A program made the position numbers and the translations under genes. From Nitrospira sp. BO4 (GTDB lineage Bacteria > Nitrospirota > Nitrospiria > Nitrospirales > Nitrospiraceae): a DNA stretch of 64,000 bases. The stretch spans positions 124,001 to 188,000 of the forward strand of contig JAMPUU010000015.1 in the NCBI GenBank assembly GCA_030144965.1, given 5' to 3'. The notes beneath the pieces are model-generated. The model ran no database searches and was not told where the DNA came from. It worked only from the letters and a program-made list of their open reading frames with translations. Position 1 is the first letter of the stretch, and every line of letters begins with the position of its first letter. Positions 33,768 through 41,346 of the stretch are shown here, piece after piece.

Positions 33768-34220
33768 GCATCCTCTCCAACGGATATTTGCCCGCCTAAA
33801 TACGGGCAGCTTCAGGTTCAAGATCTAGATGACGACGGATCGATGACCAGTCACGCGGCTCTTCCTCGCGAGCCTTCGTACACGAGGCTTGACAGGATCT
33901 TCCCGGTCAGAACCCGGTGGCCGATGCATATATGTAGAAAGGGGAGAGGTTAGGTCAAAGGCGGATGAAAGACCGAAGTGGCCAACACCGGTAAGTAGGG
34001 GATTGGATGCCCGACGATGCAAAGACGCAGCGCGTTCGAGGGACGTAATTCAGGTGCGAGAGGCAGGACCAAGGGATCTCCGCAGATTGATCCCGTGAGC
34101 ATGTCGGAAGTGGTGAAGAGGCTCAACATGGTCACCGGCAGGCCGAACATCTGCACCAGTACACAGACGCACAGCATGACGACGAGCCACAGGGTTCCCC
34201 ATGGAAGAGTAACAAGATGG
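33768..34220. other. Spacer left of the integrative element
   Basis: No confident gene. A minus-strand frame ending at 33950 (start perhaps 34177) encodes a hydrophobic N-terminus (MLCVCVLVQMFGLPVTMLSL) and a polar tail, and could be a small membrane protein whose upstream part was altered by element insertion. Confidence 0.35.
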
Positions 34221-34238
34221 GTGGTGCCGAGGGACAGA
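34221..34238 (+). repeat. attL core
   Basis: GTGGTGCCGAGGGACAGA, identical to 42469-42486. It is a displaced copy of the tRNA-Phe 3' end including CCA (on the minus strand). Confidence 0.85.
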
Positions 34239-34500
34239 CTATGGAAGGAGGAATCGTTGAAGGCCATGATAGGAGCTACGATTCCTCTTTCTATTGCTCT
34301 AGATCAACCATTGCTCACTCGTTTCTCTTTGTCTCTCTTTGTCGGTCTAACCCTTACTTTGGCACGCAGTTTAACACTGTAATAACACCTGGCGGAAGAC
34401 CTACCGGCCCTTTGTCGGCAGGCGGGGGTGCCACATGGAGTCCTCTTCGACGAGCCATGTACATCCGGCGTTCCCCTGGAAAAGGGAACCTAAGGCGCCA
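34239..34500. other. Left end of the element without a gene
   Basis: Holds the left copy of a 21-bp repeat also found inside the 3' end of int. No supported gene; frames crossing it are not protein-like. Confidence 0.5.
34371..34391 (+). repeat. 21-bp direct repeat shared with the int 3' end, left copy
   Basis: TTAACACTGT followed by AATAACACCTG; the copy at 42401-42421 differs at one base (C for T). In one frame both read NTVITP, the C-terminal sequence of the integrase. It may be a remnant of an older integrase gene. Confidence 0.7.
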
Positions 34501-35571
34501 TTATTTGGACTGCCAAGGGGAAATTTCTGCCTTTCTTGTGTACTCAATCAGCTCTCTGTTCCGCTTCTTGAGATGTGAAAACAATAGTCGGTCATTTGAA
34601 TTGGTCATGGATTCCTCATTGGCAAGGCAATTTTGTATGTGGAGAGTCTCTATTGGGACAAACCGCAGAACGTCTTCGAATTTATACTTTTTCTTCGGCA
34701 GCCATTGAGTGGATCCTTCATAAAAAAGAATTGAGCGTTCTCTCTGAAGAATGATTTTTCCGATTCCACCTGAATGAGACATGCTGTGGCGTCTGACGTA
34801 TTCTGTATCGTAGACGCTACCGAAACTATCACTACCTGCTGGACTCAGTGAATGGCTGAATATCGGCTGAAAGATCTCTGTTCCACCGGGATGATAGGGC
34901 ATGCGGATGAGGGGGAAGAGATACCGCTCCGTTCCAGGTGCCATTTCAGCCACTGCAGATCCATCTGCATTTAGTAACATTTTTGTAGGATAGGGAAAGC
35001 CTAGTCGCCTCGAAATCAAAAAATCGGTGGATGCATTGATGAATGTGAAGTGGTTTATCATCAGACTGAAACAAACTGGGCTATGCCAGAACATAGGTAG
35101 AGTGGTACCAAAAACCCCGAGCCCAATAGGTCCTTCCTCACACCTATGCATTACAAGCATTCTGTCTTTTGCAGCTACTCGTGAGGCAATGTGAAACTTC
35201 GGTTTAATTCCAGCTGGATTCCCAATGAGAGACAAGGTTCCTAGCCATAAACCAATTCTGATCTTATCCAACCAATTAAGAAACGTGTTTATTGAATGGC
35301 TATCTACTTCTTCGTACCGAAGCATCTTTGAAATGATCTCTTTAGCTTGATCTTCAAGATCGGAAAAACCAGAGTTGCAGCGCGTGCAGGCTGGGAAGGT
35401 CAGCGAATTAAAAGCGAAAGAATTCGGTAAGGTTTTACGGATACTAGCGAAATAAGGGATTTTTAACTGGCGTTTGGGGTCTCCTGTCATTTCGATTAAC
35501 CATAGCGGTATTACGTGTTCCTTGTTCTTATCGACGGGGCGTTTGCCACAGAAAATACAATCGGCTGGCAT
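34501..35571 (-). CDS. HNH-type protein with a zinc-bound C2-H-C2 nuclease-like domain
   Basis: 356 residues. The first 65 contain CIFCGKRP, NKEHVIPLWLIEM and FPACTRCNSGFSDLE: the CxxC...(E)H...CxxCN arrangement of HNH endonucleases, with His as the likely catalytic residue. The remaining 290 residues are unlike any family I can name. Codon use and AT content are foreign. In a mobile element such a gene is plausibly anti-phage defence or an island-maintenance toxin (inference). Last gene on the minus strand before attL. Confidence 0.7.
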   Translation of the reverse strand: MPADCIFCGKRPVDKNKEHVIPLWLIEMTGDPKRQLKIPYFASIRKTLPNSFAFNSLTFPACTRCNSGFSDLEDQAKEIISKMLRYEEVDSHSINTFLNWLDKIRIGLWLGTLSLIGNPAGIKPKFHIASRVAAKDRMLVMHRCEEGPIGLGVFGTTLPMFWHSPVCFSLMINHFTFINASTDFLISRRLGFPYPTKMLLNADGSAVAEMAPGTERYLFPLIRMPYHPGGTEIFQPIFSHSLSPAGSDSFGSVYDTEYVRRHSMSHSGGIGKIILQRERSILFYEGSTQWLPKKKYKFEDVLRFVPIETLHIQNCLANEESMTNSNDRLLFSHLKKRNRELIEYTRKAEISPWQSK

Positions 35572-35696
35572 ACTTTAGATGTCAGAGTGCAATGCGCTGG
35601 ATCTATTTTTTACTGCACTTTTAACCTTAAAGGTAGTCGGGACATCTGCATATAGTTAAGAGCCCATACCAGAAGATCCACCACCCTCGGCGGCAG

Positions 35697-35933
35697 CTAG
35701 TGTCGACGCATGTTTTTCATGCCAGCCATGTAAACCCAGCGCGCGTTTAGACCTGCCGCTTTCCAATATGAAACATCTATCCAAAGGAACCCCTCGGAAG
35801 GGAAAAGCCCATCACGATCCTTCACAATAAGAGATGCCGGATGCCGGTCGTGCCGATTTCTGTTAGGTTTGTCGAACTTAGACAACCGATGTGCGCCGGG
35901 TTTACGTACACTTTTCAAGAATCGGCTCGGCAA
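35697..35933 (-). CDS. Possible small basic protein overlapping its upstream neighbour
   Basis: 78 residues, TTG start preceded by AAAGG. Basic N-terminus (MPSRFLKSVRKPGAHRLSKF) and a C-terminal part GFLWIDVSYWKAAG. It overlaps the 3' end of the helical-protein gene by 19 bases. No known family. Confidence 0.3.
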   Translation of the reverse strand: MPSRFLKSVRKPGAHRLSKFDKPNRNRHDRHPASLIVKDRDGLFPSEGFLWIDVSYWKAAGLNARWVYMAGMKNMRRH

Positions 35934-36511
35934 TTACCTTTAAAAGCCCAATCGACTGCGTCAAATAGACGCGTGATCATATCCAGTGCCATAGAGTAAG
36001 ACACTTTGGGACCTGAACCATAGTCCCAGTTACGGTGTCTTATTGCATCCAGTTCATCTTTACAGTCTTTCCAATTCGGCGCGAACTCACTTATGTTAAA
36101 TCCATGTTCGCTCTCCGCAGCCTTGATAAGAGGCGCAAATTTCTGGTGTTTTCGCATGCCTGTGCGGTAACGCAGAAGATGCTCTAAGCACACTGCCATA
36201 CGGATCAATGCATCATTGAAATAAAAGCCTCCGCTCCATTCATAATCTTGTTCCGACAAGTGACCATGCTCCGCCAACTTAGCTGCCATGAGGCGAACTT
36301 CATCCTTCCTCTGTGCACTCTTACTGGGATTCTCCATCTGAAGTGGGTAATGCAATCTTTCCGCCTGGATAAGCGCATAGAGTGCGCCGAATAGAAAGTT
36401 ATAGATAATTTCCTGCTCAATTCCTACAGGACTCAAGGCTGCCATACGTTTAGCGAGGTCACGGAAAAGCGTATTCATATAGTAGGCAGGGCCGCACTTA
36501 GTGCAAACCAT
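35915..36511 (-). CDS. Helical cargo protein, possibly HEPN-like
   Basis: 198 residues; an ATG at 36478 is an alternative start. Almost all helix (GIEQEIIYNFLFGALYALIQ, NDALIRMAVCLEHLLRYRTG). Near the C-terminus ELDAIRHRNWDYGSG resembles the RN-xxx-H region of HEPN ribonucleases, but the catalytic His is not in the expected place (YG follows), so enzymatic activity is doubtful. It lies between the lipoprotein and HNH genes on the same strand. Confidence 0.5.
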   Translation of the reverse strand: MVCTKCGPAYYMNTLFRDLAKRMAALSPVGIEQEIIYNFLFGALYALIQAERLHYPLQMENPSKSAQRKDEVRLMAAKLAEHGHLSEQDYEWSGGFYFNDALIRMAVCLEHLLRYRTGMRKHQKFAPLIKAAESEHGFNISEFAPNWKDCKDELDAIRHRNWDYGSGPKVSYSMALDMITRLFDAVDWAFKGNCRADS

Positions 36512-36536
36512 TCGCTAAAGCTATTTTCGGCCCGTG

Positions 36537-37586
36537 TTAGGGGCTAGGAGATTTCGTGTACTTCTCCGAAGGAGCTCTAAATGGAGCGGAGCTAACATGA
36601 CGCTGGGCTGGTCTCACCACAACTGTACTTTCCCGTCCATCTCGTTCAACTGTAATTGAGACTAATTTCCGAGAAGTGAATTCAATGTCTCTAAGTGCAG
36701 GATCAGCTGTACTATGAACAGGCACACCATCCACCATCGTTATCCAATCACCGCTTCTGATACCAGCCTGATGGCCCGGACCATTCACAAACACCGTAGC
36801 GACTTTCACTTTGGTTGACGCTTGTGCATTTTCCCATGAAATTCCTATCGGACTAGGGAGAAGCGCTACGCCCATTGACTCAATAACAGCCCTCAGAGCC
36901 ATATGTGCTGCCCATTCTTTGTTCTTAATAAGCGGATGAGGGGTCCAAGCATTATTGGAGTCTGGCTTACGAACAAAAAGATTTTGTTTTGCCGTCTGTT
37001 GAAAAACCACAACTCCTGTTCCAACATCAATTAGCTTTCCCGAAGCGGTTCCTGAAATCAAGCCGCCATATCGACGCATTGTTTCCAGGTCGCCGTCCCA
37101 ATTACCACTGGCTTGATAAACGAAAAGGTGATCAGCTCCTAGCATTCGCCCAATTTCAACGTGATTATCTTCTCTCACATGCCCTCGTGCTTGAAATACC
37201 AACTCACGCAGTGCTAGTTCGATCTGACTGCGTTCAATTACATGTAATTCAGGAAAGCTATTTCTTAAGCTGTGTATATACCCTTCAACCCTCGTGTTCG
37301 CCTCAGAGTAAAAATCCGATGGCAAGCCATGAGAATCATTGACAGGCTGAAGAGGGATGATAGCCAATCGGAGAGAAGGCTTCTCGATTAACACAGGCAT
37401 CATGACAGATATTGGATAACGACATTGCGCAACTTCGAAACCCTTCGGTGTATCCGGGGGATAGATCTCACAGCCTTGCGGGAAAAGAGACTGATAGTTT
37501 GTTGCACAGGAGGCAAGCGCAAAGGCAAGAACTAGAGAAAGTGAGACAATGGAACTTGCTATTCTTGCCCTGGAGCAGTAGCGCAT
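36537..37586 (-). CDS. Lipoprotein with CsgG-like and PDZ domains
   Basis: 349 residues, ATG at 37586. Lipoprotein signal with lipobox ALASC (Cys27). The middle (about 70-220) resembles the CsgG/LpoB fold: LRLAIIPLQPVND, LHVIERSQIELALRELVFQ, VEIGRMLGADHLFVYQASGN and GKLIDVGTGVVVFQQ. The C-terminus (about 235-330) is a PDZ domain with VFVNGPGHQAGIRSGDWITM and the carboxylate loop region. An envelope protein carried by a mobile element is unusual. It might act at the cell surface against phage entry, but there is no direct evidence. Confidence 0.65.
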   Translation of the reverse strand: MRYCSRARIASSIVSLSLVLAFALASCATNYQSLFPQGCEIYPPDTPKGFEVAQCRYPISVMMPVLIEKPSLRLAIIPLQPVNDSHGLPSDFYSEANTRVEGYIHSLRNSFPELHVIERSQIELALRELVFQARGHVREDNHVEIGRMLGADHLFVYQASGNWDGDLETMRRYGGLISGTASGKLIDVGTGVVVFQQTAKQNLFVRKPDSNNAWTPHPLIKNKEWAAHMALRAVIESMGVALLPSPIGISWENAQASTKVKVATVFVNGPGHQAGIRSGDWITMVDGVPVHSTADPALRDIEFTSRKLVSITVERDGRESTVVVRPAQRHVSSAPFRAPSEKYTKSPSP

Positions 37587-37680
37587 ACTTTACCTGAGGA
37601 AAATGGGCTGTCAGGATAGGCTTCCTATCTGAATGGGTCAAGTTCAAGAACCTCGCCATTGAGTTCAATTCATACAGGGT

Positions 37681-37709
37681 TTGACAAAATCACTATCTTC
37701 TTTTATATA
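37681..37709 (+). promoter_or_regulatory. Consensus sigma-70 promoter of the alpA operon
   Basis: TTGACA (37681-37686), 17-base spacer, TATATA (37704-37709). Transcription toward alpA would give a leader of about 180 bases. Confidence 0.75.
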
Positions 37710-37803
37710 GAGTAGCTAAATAAACGTTCTAAACAGTAAGGGGATGACATCCCCGGAGGCCTACAGCCTTCCACTGCTGAACGCAAGGTTAGCTTACAGC
37801 TTA

Positions 37804-37860
37804 GCCGAGCGAGACGTGAGCCAAGTTACTAACTGGCCACCTCACTCGGCATTTCTTTTT
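37804..37860 (+). terminator. Attenuator-like hairpin in the alpA leader
   Basis: Arms GCCGAGCGAG (37804-37813) and CTCACTCGGC (37841-37850) pair with one mismatch and are followed by ATTTCTTTTT. It lies between the promoter and alpA, so it may terminate or attenuate the element operon. Confidence 0.5.
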
Positions 37861-37906
37861 GTCCGACAGGTGGCCCCAACCAGGAGGCCATGTTGTCATG
37901 TCGGAC
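37861..37906 (+). promoter_or_regulatory. Hairpin enclosing the alpA ribosome-binding site
   Basis: GTCCGACA (37861-37868) pairs with TGTCGGAC (37899-37906), and inside it TGGCC (37871-37875) pairs with GGCCA (37886-37890). The AGGAGG site (37882-37887) and the alpA ATG (37898) are both inside, so the structure could block translation or be a protein-binding site. Confidence 0.55.
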
Positions 37907-38119
37907 AAGCTTTCTTCCTCCCCCGTAATTCTTCGTCTCAAAGAACTTAAACGCCATCTTGCGCTCTCGCGAAGCGCGATTTACTCACGCATAGCCGCGG
38001 GAGATTTTCCCCCACCGCTTCAGTTAGGCCCTCGTGCCATTGGATGGCGACAAGCTGACATTGATGCCTGGCTTGAGAGTCGAACGCGTCATGGTCACAC
38101 AAAGGCGGTGGCGCCATGA
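37898..38119 (+). CDS. AlpA-family regulator
   Basis: 73 residues. The MerR-like winged helix is typical: LRLKELKRHLALSRSAIYSR, IAAGDFPPPLQLGPRAIGWR and QADIDAWLESR. AlpA proteins in prophages and satellites activate excision or the replication operon. It overlaps the next gene by four bases. Confidence 0.88.
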   Translation: MSDKLSSSPVILRLKELKRHLALSRSAIYSRIAAGDFPPPLQLGPRAIGWRQADIDAWLESRTRHGHTKAVAP

Positions 38120-38622
38120 CCATTACCGACCTTCTCAGCCGACTCGATCGTGTTCGCGCTCGCGGTCTTGGCAGGTGGTCAGCGTGCTGTCCTTCACATG
38201 CGGATAAGTCGCCGTCGCTGTCGATTCGAGAAGCCGAGGGTAAAATTTTATTGTACTGCTTCAGCTTATGCAGGACTGAGCAAATCGTTGAGGCAATTGG
38301 TCTTGAGCTGAAAGATCTCTTCACAAACACATCTTCCCATTGTGGACAAAGACCTACCCCAAAACCTCAGAAGCTCGATCTTCTAGCCGAAGCCCATCGC
38401 TTCGAGCTTGCAGCCTTAGACCGACGGCTCAGAGCGGATGCGATCCTGCAAGCTGTCGCAAAGACATCGAATGTGCAGATAACGGAAGTGCAACGCGACC
38501 GGCTCATGAACGTGGTTGCTGATGCCTACGTTGACAGAGACCGAGCGGAGTTCCTTGAAACAGTGGCCGATAGCTACAGGGTGAAAGCATTTCACGAAAG
38601 GACTCAACACCATGCAACCTAG
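38116..38622 (+). CDS. Primase-type zinc-finger protein
   Basis: 168 residues. The N-terminal RGLGRWSACCPSHADKSPSL followed by LLYCFSLC is the CHC2-type zinc-binding motif of DnaG-like and phage primases, here as a stand-alone domain without Toprim. The C-terminus is helical. It may recruit or regulate initiation together with the ATPase encoded next. It overlaps the ATPase gene by 11 bases. Confidence 0.75.
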   Translation: MTITDLLSRLDRVRARGLGRWSACCPSHADKSPSLSIREAEGKILLYCFSLCRTEQIVEAIGLELKDLFTNTSSHCGQRPTPKPQKLDLLAEAHRFELAALDRRLRADAILQAVAKTSNVQITEVQRDRLMNVVADAYVDRDRAEFLETVADSYRVKAFHERTQHHAT

Positions 38623-40024
38623 CGTTGAGGAAGCAGTTAATGAGGCAGAAGAACTGACAATAGCCCCCTTATTGAGCTGTGAAGCGGCTTCGCCATTAGT
38701 TCGCTACGCACACTTACTTGATGGGCCTGACACAGTACCGGCCCCCCGACTGCCTCAAGACTTTCGTGATGGAGTCCTGAGTGTTGGTGTGGTGCTTGAT
38801 GGACAGCCCTACGTTGTATGCGGGGACCGCCAAATTGTCCCCGTAAAGGACTTTGGCGCTGAGAATTATGGGCTGACCAATGTGCGCTTTTCGAAAGAGG
38901 GCATCAAACGATTCTTACGCGGCGATGTCATCACTGGTCCAGAACTCCTGGAGCGACTGGAAGTGTTCCTTCGACGTTTTGTGGTCATGGGAAAGGACTT
39001 TCCGTCCCTCCTCGCCCTCTGGCTGACAGGGACCTACTGCTACACGGTCTTTGAATACTTCCCCTACTTGGTCCTGCGATCACCCGAAAAGCGATGCGGC
39101 AAGTCGCGAACCCTTGACCTAATCTCCCTTCTCGGCTTCAACGCGCACCAACCGACCGCCTCTCCGACCGAAGCTCAGATCTTTCGTGAGCCTCGGGAGG
39201 ACGGCGGCGTCCAGATTTACGACGAATTGGAAGGGATGACTGGAGATAAGGAACGCTGGAGTGCCGTCACCAGCGTCTTCAATGCTGGATTTCATAAGGG
39301 CCAAGTAGTCACCCGATATCGAAAAACCGGCCAAGGCCAGCAAAAGGAAGCTTTTGAGACGTTCGTCCCTCGTGCTATTGCGTCGATATCCTCGCTCGAA
39401 ACAACCCTGGAGGATCGATCCATCATGGTCATGATGCAACGCTTACTCCCTGGGCAGCAGACCGAACGCTTTAGTCTTCGCCGACTTGACGCCCAGGCAC
39501 AGAGTCTTCGCGACGATCTCTATATTTTTGCCTTAACAACCGCGCCGACAATTGCCGACCTGTACGACGTAGGAGAATTCCCCGGCTTGTCCGGCCTAGA
39601 TCATCGGGCAGTCGATCTGTGGGAGCCTCTCCTCTCCATTGCAGCAGTGATTGATGCATGCGGTGAAACAGGAACATTGACAGAGAGAATGACTCAACTT
39701 GCGGAACGTCTTGGTGGGGAACGTGCCTCACGTTCAGCCGATGACCCGAATCCGATCATCATTGAAGTCCTGGACGAATGCCTCGGCCTGGGAAAGGAAG
39801 CCAGAGTCAGAGCTGAGGACCTCGCAGAAAAAGTCCGGCATCGCTTAGGGTGGGATTGCCTCACTCCGAAGGCTCTGGCAAATCGCCTTCACCCTCTTGG
39901 ACTCAAATCAAGCCGTTGGCGGGAAGCCCAAGAAAATCGACGGGGGTATGTGTACACGCGGACACAGATCGATGACCTTGCCCGTCGTTATACCTCCGAA
40001 ACATCTGGAACAACCGGAACATGA
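38612..40024 (+). CDS. DUF3631-like ATPase, probable element replication protein
   Basis: 470 residues. A Walker A-like loop SPEKRCGKSRTLDL near 158-171, Walker B-like VQIYDELEGM near 204, and a sensor region AIASISSLETTLEDRSIMV match the helicase/ATPase core found next to primase zinc fingers in satellites and integrative plasmids. The C-terminal DUF3631 part (VRAEDLAEKVRHRLGWDCLT) holds a winged-helix-like tail. It probably unwinds the origin or loads the host replisome. Confidence 0.8.
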   Translation: MQPSVEEAVNEAEELTIAPLLSCEAASPLVRYAHLLDGPDTVPAPRLPQDFRDGVLSVGVVLDGQPYVVCGDRQIVPVKDFGAENYGLTNVRFSKEGIKRFLRGDVITGPELLERLEVFLRRFVVMGKDFPSLLALWLTGTYCYTVFEYFPYLVLRSPEKRCGKSRTLDLISLLGFNAHQPTASPTEAQIFREPREDGGVQIYDELEGMTGDKERWSAVTSVFNAGFHKGQVVTRYRKTGQGQQKEAFETFVPRAIASISSLETTLEDRSIMVMMQRLLPGQQTERFSLRRLDAQAQSLRDDLYIFALTTAPTIADLYDVGEFPGLSGLDHRAVDLWEPLLSIAAVIDACGETGTLTERMTQLAERLGGERASRSADDPNPIIIEVLDECLGLGKEARVRAEDLAEKVRHRLGWDCLTPKALANRLHPLGLKSSRWREAQENRRGYVYTRTQIDDLARRYTSETSGTTGT

Positions 40025-40080
40025 CCCACAAAAAGCTTATTTACTCACTATTGCAGAGATTTCTATTGTGTTCCAGATGT
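40001..40080. repeat. 12-bp perfect inverted repeat at the end of the ATPase gene
   Basis: ACATCTGGAACA (40001-40012) and TGTTCCAGATGT (40069-40080). Further GTTCCA copies follow at about 40079-40094, and a CGGAACA half-site lies at about 40016. The cluster looks like iterons and could be the element's replication origin or a recombination site; no T-tract supports a terminator. Confidence 0.6.
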
Positions 40081-40112
40081 TCCACTTGTTCCAGTTATGG
40101 GGAGTATAGGCA

Positions 40113-40529
40113 ATGACTAATTCGCTCTTGGATAAAGCACGGGCAATTCTGGCTAATCCAAAACAAGGATTTCCAGAGAGAAGAAACTTAGAAGTCAAGA
40201 AAAACAAGGCCTGCAGGACCGATCCAACAGTCCCAGTCTTCACACCTGGCGATAATACTCTTTCGCATACAGGGTCAATTATCAATACCATCGAAATCCA
40301 ACCGGCGGAGGTGAATGCCAAGGCTGCTTATTGGGAAACGGGAGATGGTCGGATCTTGGGACCAGCGGTACCAGAATTCTTTTTACGGGATGGTGAAGAG
40401 TATTGGATTTCGGTGACCTTCGAAGGGAACATCCGATTTATTCGCGACGATCTGCTGCGTTCACGAAAGGCGTTCGAGCAACAACCCATGGTCCATGCGA
40501 TAGAACTTATTCCTAGGAATGGATTCTAA
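40113..40529 (+). CDS. Hypothetical element protein
   Basis: 138 residues. Polar N-terminal 60 residues, then a compact domain YWETGDGRILGPAVPEFFLR, DGEEYWISVTFEGNIRFIRD and a helix. No family recognised. It follows the inverted-repeat cluster. Confidence 0.55.
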   Translation: MTNSLLDKARAILANPKQGFPERRNLEVKKNKACRTDPTVPVFTPGDNTLSHTGSIINTIEIQPAEVNAKAAYWETGDGRILGPAVPEFFLRDGEEYWISVTFEGNIRFIRDDLLRSRKAFEQQPMVHAIELIPRNGF

Positions 40530-40545
40530 AAAAGAGAGAAACAGA

Positions 40546-40866
40546 ATGCCTTTCCAAGCAGGAAAAACCAAAACCGGGGGTAGGAGAGTCGGCGTTAGCA
40601 ATCGGTTGACAGGCGCTTTTAGGGAAGCAGTGCTCCATGTGTACAGCGGCCTTGGGGGACACGCTGCGTTTCTTGAATGGGCACGTCAGAACCCCTCCGA
40701 GTATTACAAGATTGCTGCTCGGCTCATCCCTGTCGAATTGCGCCACGAAGAGGACCGAACCATCAACGTCATTATTAATAGGGAGCCCTGTGACGATCGC
40801 CCGCGAGGCATCCCGCTGATGGTTGAGGACCGCACAATAGTTAAGGCCGAACCCTTGGATAGGTAG
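40546..40866 (+). CDS. Small phage/satellite-type protein
   Basis: 106 residues from the ATG at 40546; an earlier ATG (40519) overlaps the previous gene. GGRRVGVSNRLTGAFREAVL, YSGLGGHAAFLEWARQNPSE and YYKIAARLIPVEL are typical of short proteins in phages and integrative elements, sometimes annotated as terminase-small-like. Its role is unknown. Confidence 0.6.
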   Translation: MPFQAGKTKTGGRRVGVSNRLTGAFREAVLHVYSGLGGHAAFLEWARQNPSEYYKIAARLIPVELRHEEDRTINVIINREPCDDRPRGIPLMVEDRTIVKAEPLDR

Positions 40867-40871
40867 CTACG

Positions 40872-41111
40872 ATGCCGCCTGAATCTTCAGCGACGATCCG
40901 TCGCCTGCTTACGGTCAAGGAAGTGGCCTCCTATACCGGCCTTTCTACGCATACTCTCTACACAATGGTCTCGCAACGTCGGATCCCATATGTGAAGCTG
41001 GGCAGGCTCACCAAGTTTGACCGGCTGGAACTCGATCGATGGATTGCTTCGAAGTCCGTTAAAGTCCAGAAGGCGTTCTCGGTCCATACTCCCTTGACTG
41101 GTGATAGCTAA
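40872..41111 (+). CDS. Excisionase-like helix-turn-helix protein
   Basis: 79 residues: RLLTVKEVASYTGLSTHTLY, TMVSQRRIPYVKLGRLTKFD and RLELDRWIAS, the MerR/excisionase-type winged helix (HTH_17). It probably directs the integrase toward excision. Confidence 0.82.
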   Translation: MPPESSATIRRLLTVKEVASYTGLSTHTLYTMVSQRRIPYVKLGRLTKFDRLELDRWIASKSVKVQKAFSVHTPLTGDS

Positions 41112-41120
41112 AAGACTACC

Positions 41121-41342
41121 ATGCTAATCATGCAGACACGACTGAAGGAATGGCGAGAGAAGCGAGGTTTCAGTTTACGGAAGCTCGGGGCCTTGTCCGG
41201 CGTCCATTACATCAGCCTGATCAAGCTGGAGGCTGGACGACTGGATCCGCAAATCTCGACCTGCCTCAAGGTGTGTCGAGCGCTTCACATCACTATTAAC
41301 CAACTTATTGGCGTGGCCAAGCAGCCACGGAAAGGCAGGTAG
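41121..41342 (+). CDS. Xre-family repressor
   Basis: 73 residues (an ATG at 41130 is an alternative start). A single Cro/C1 helix-turn-helix: LKEWREKRGFSLRKLGALSG, VHYISLIKLEAGRLDPQIST and a tail. Likely immunity or control repressor of the element. It ends five bases before int. Confidence 0.85.
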   Translation: MLIMQTRLKEWREKRGFSLRKLGALSGVHYISLIKLEAGRLDPQISTCLKVCRALHITINQLIGVAKQPRKGR

Positions 41343-41346
41343 TCCA

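Larger units (their letters stand above)
37587..37897. other. Divergent control region of the element
   Basis: Separates the cargo operon from the replication/integration operon. It holds a consensus promoter, an attenuator-like hairpin and a hairpin over the alpA ribosome-binding site (listed separately). No gene. Confidence 0.6.

Noticed and set aside
34217..34708. 163-codon plus-strand frame across the left att site
   Set aside because: Crosses the att core and the start of the HNH gene's 3' end; composition not protein-like apart from the short NTVITP remnant.
34501..36511. Classical HEPN/MNT toxin-antitoxin pair within the element
   Set aside because: The helical protein lacks the Rx4-6H catalytic pattern, and the neighbour is an HNH protein, not a nucleotidyltransferase.
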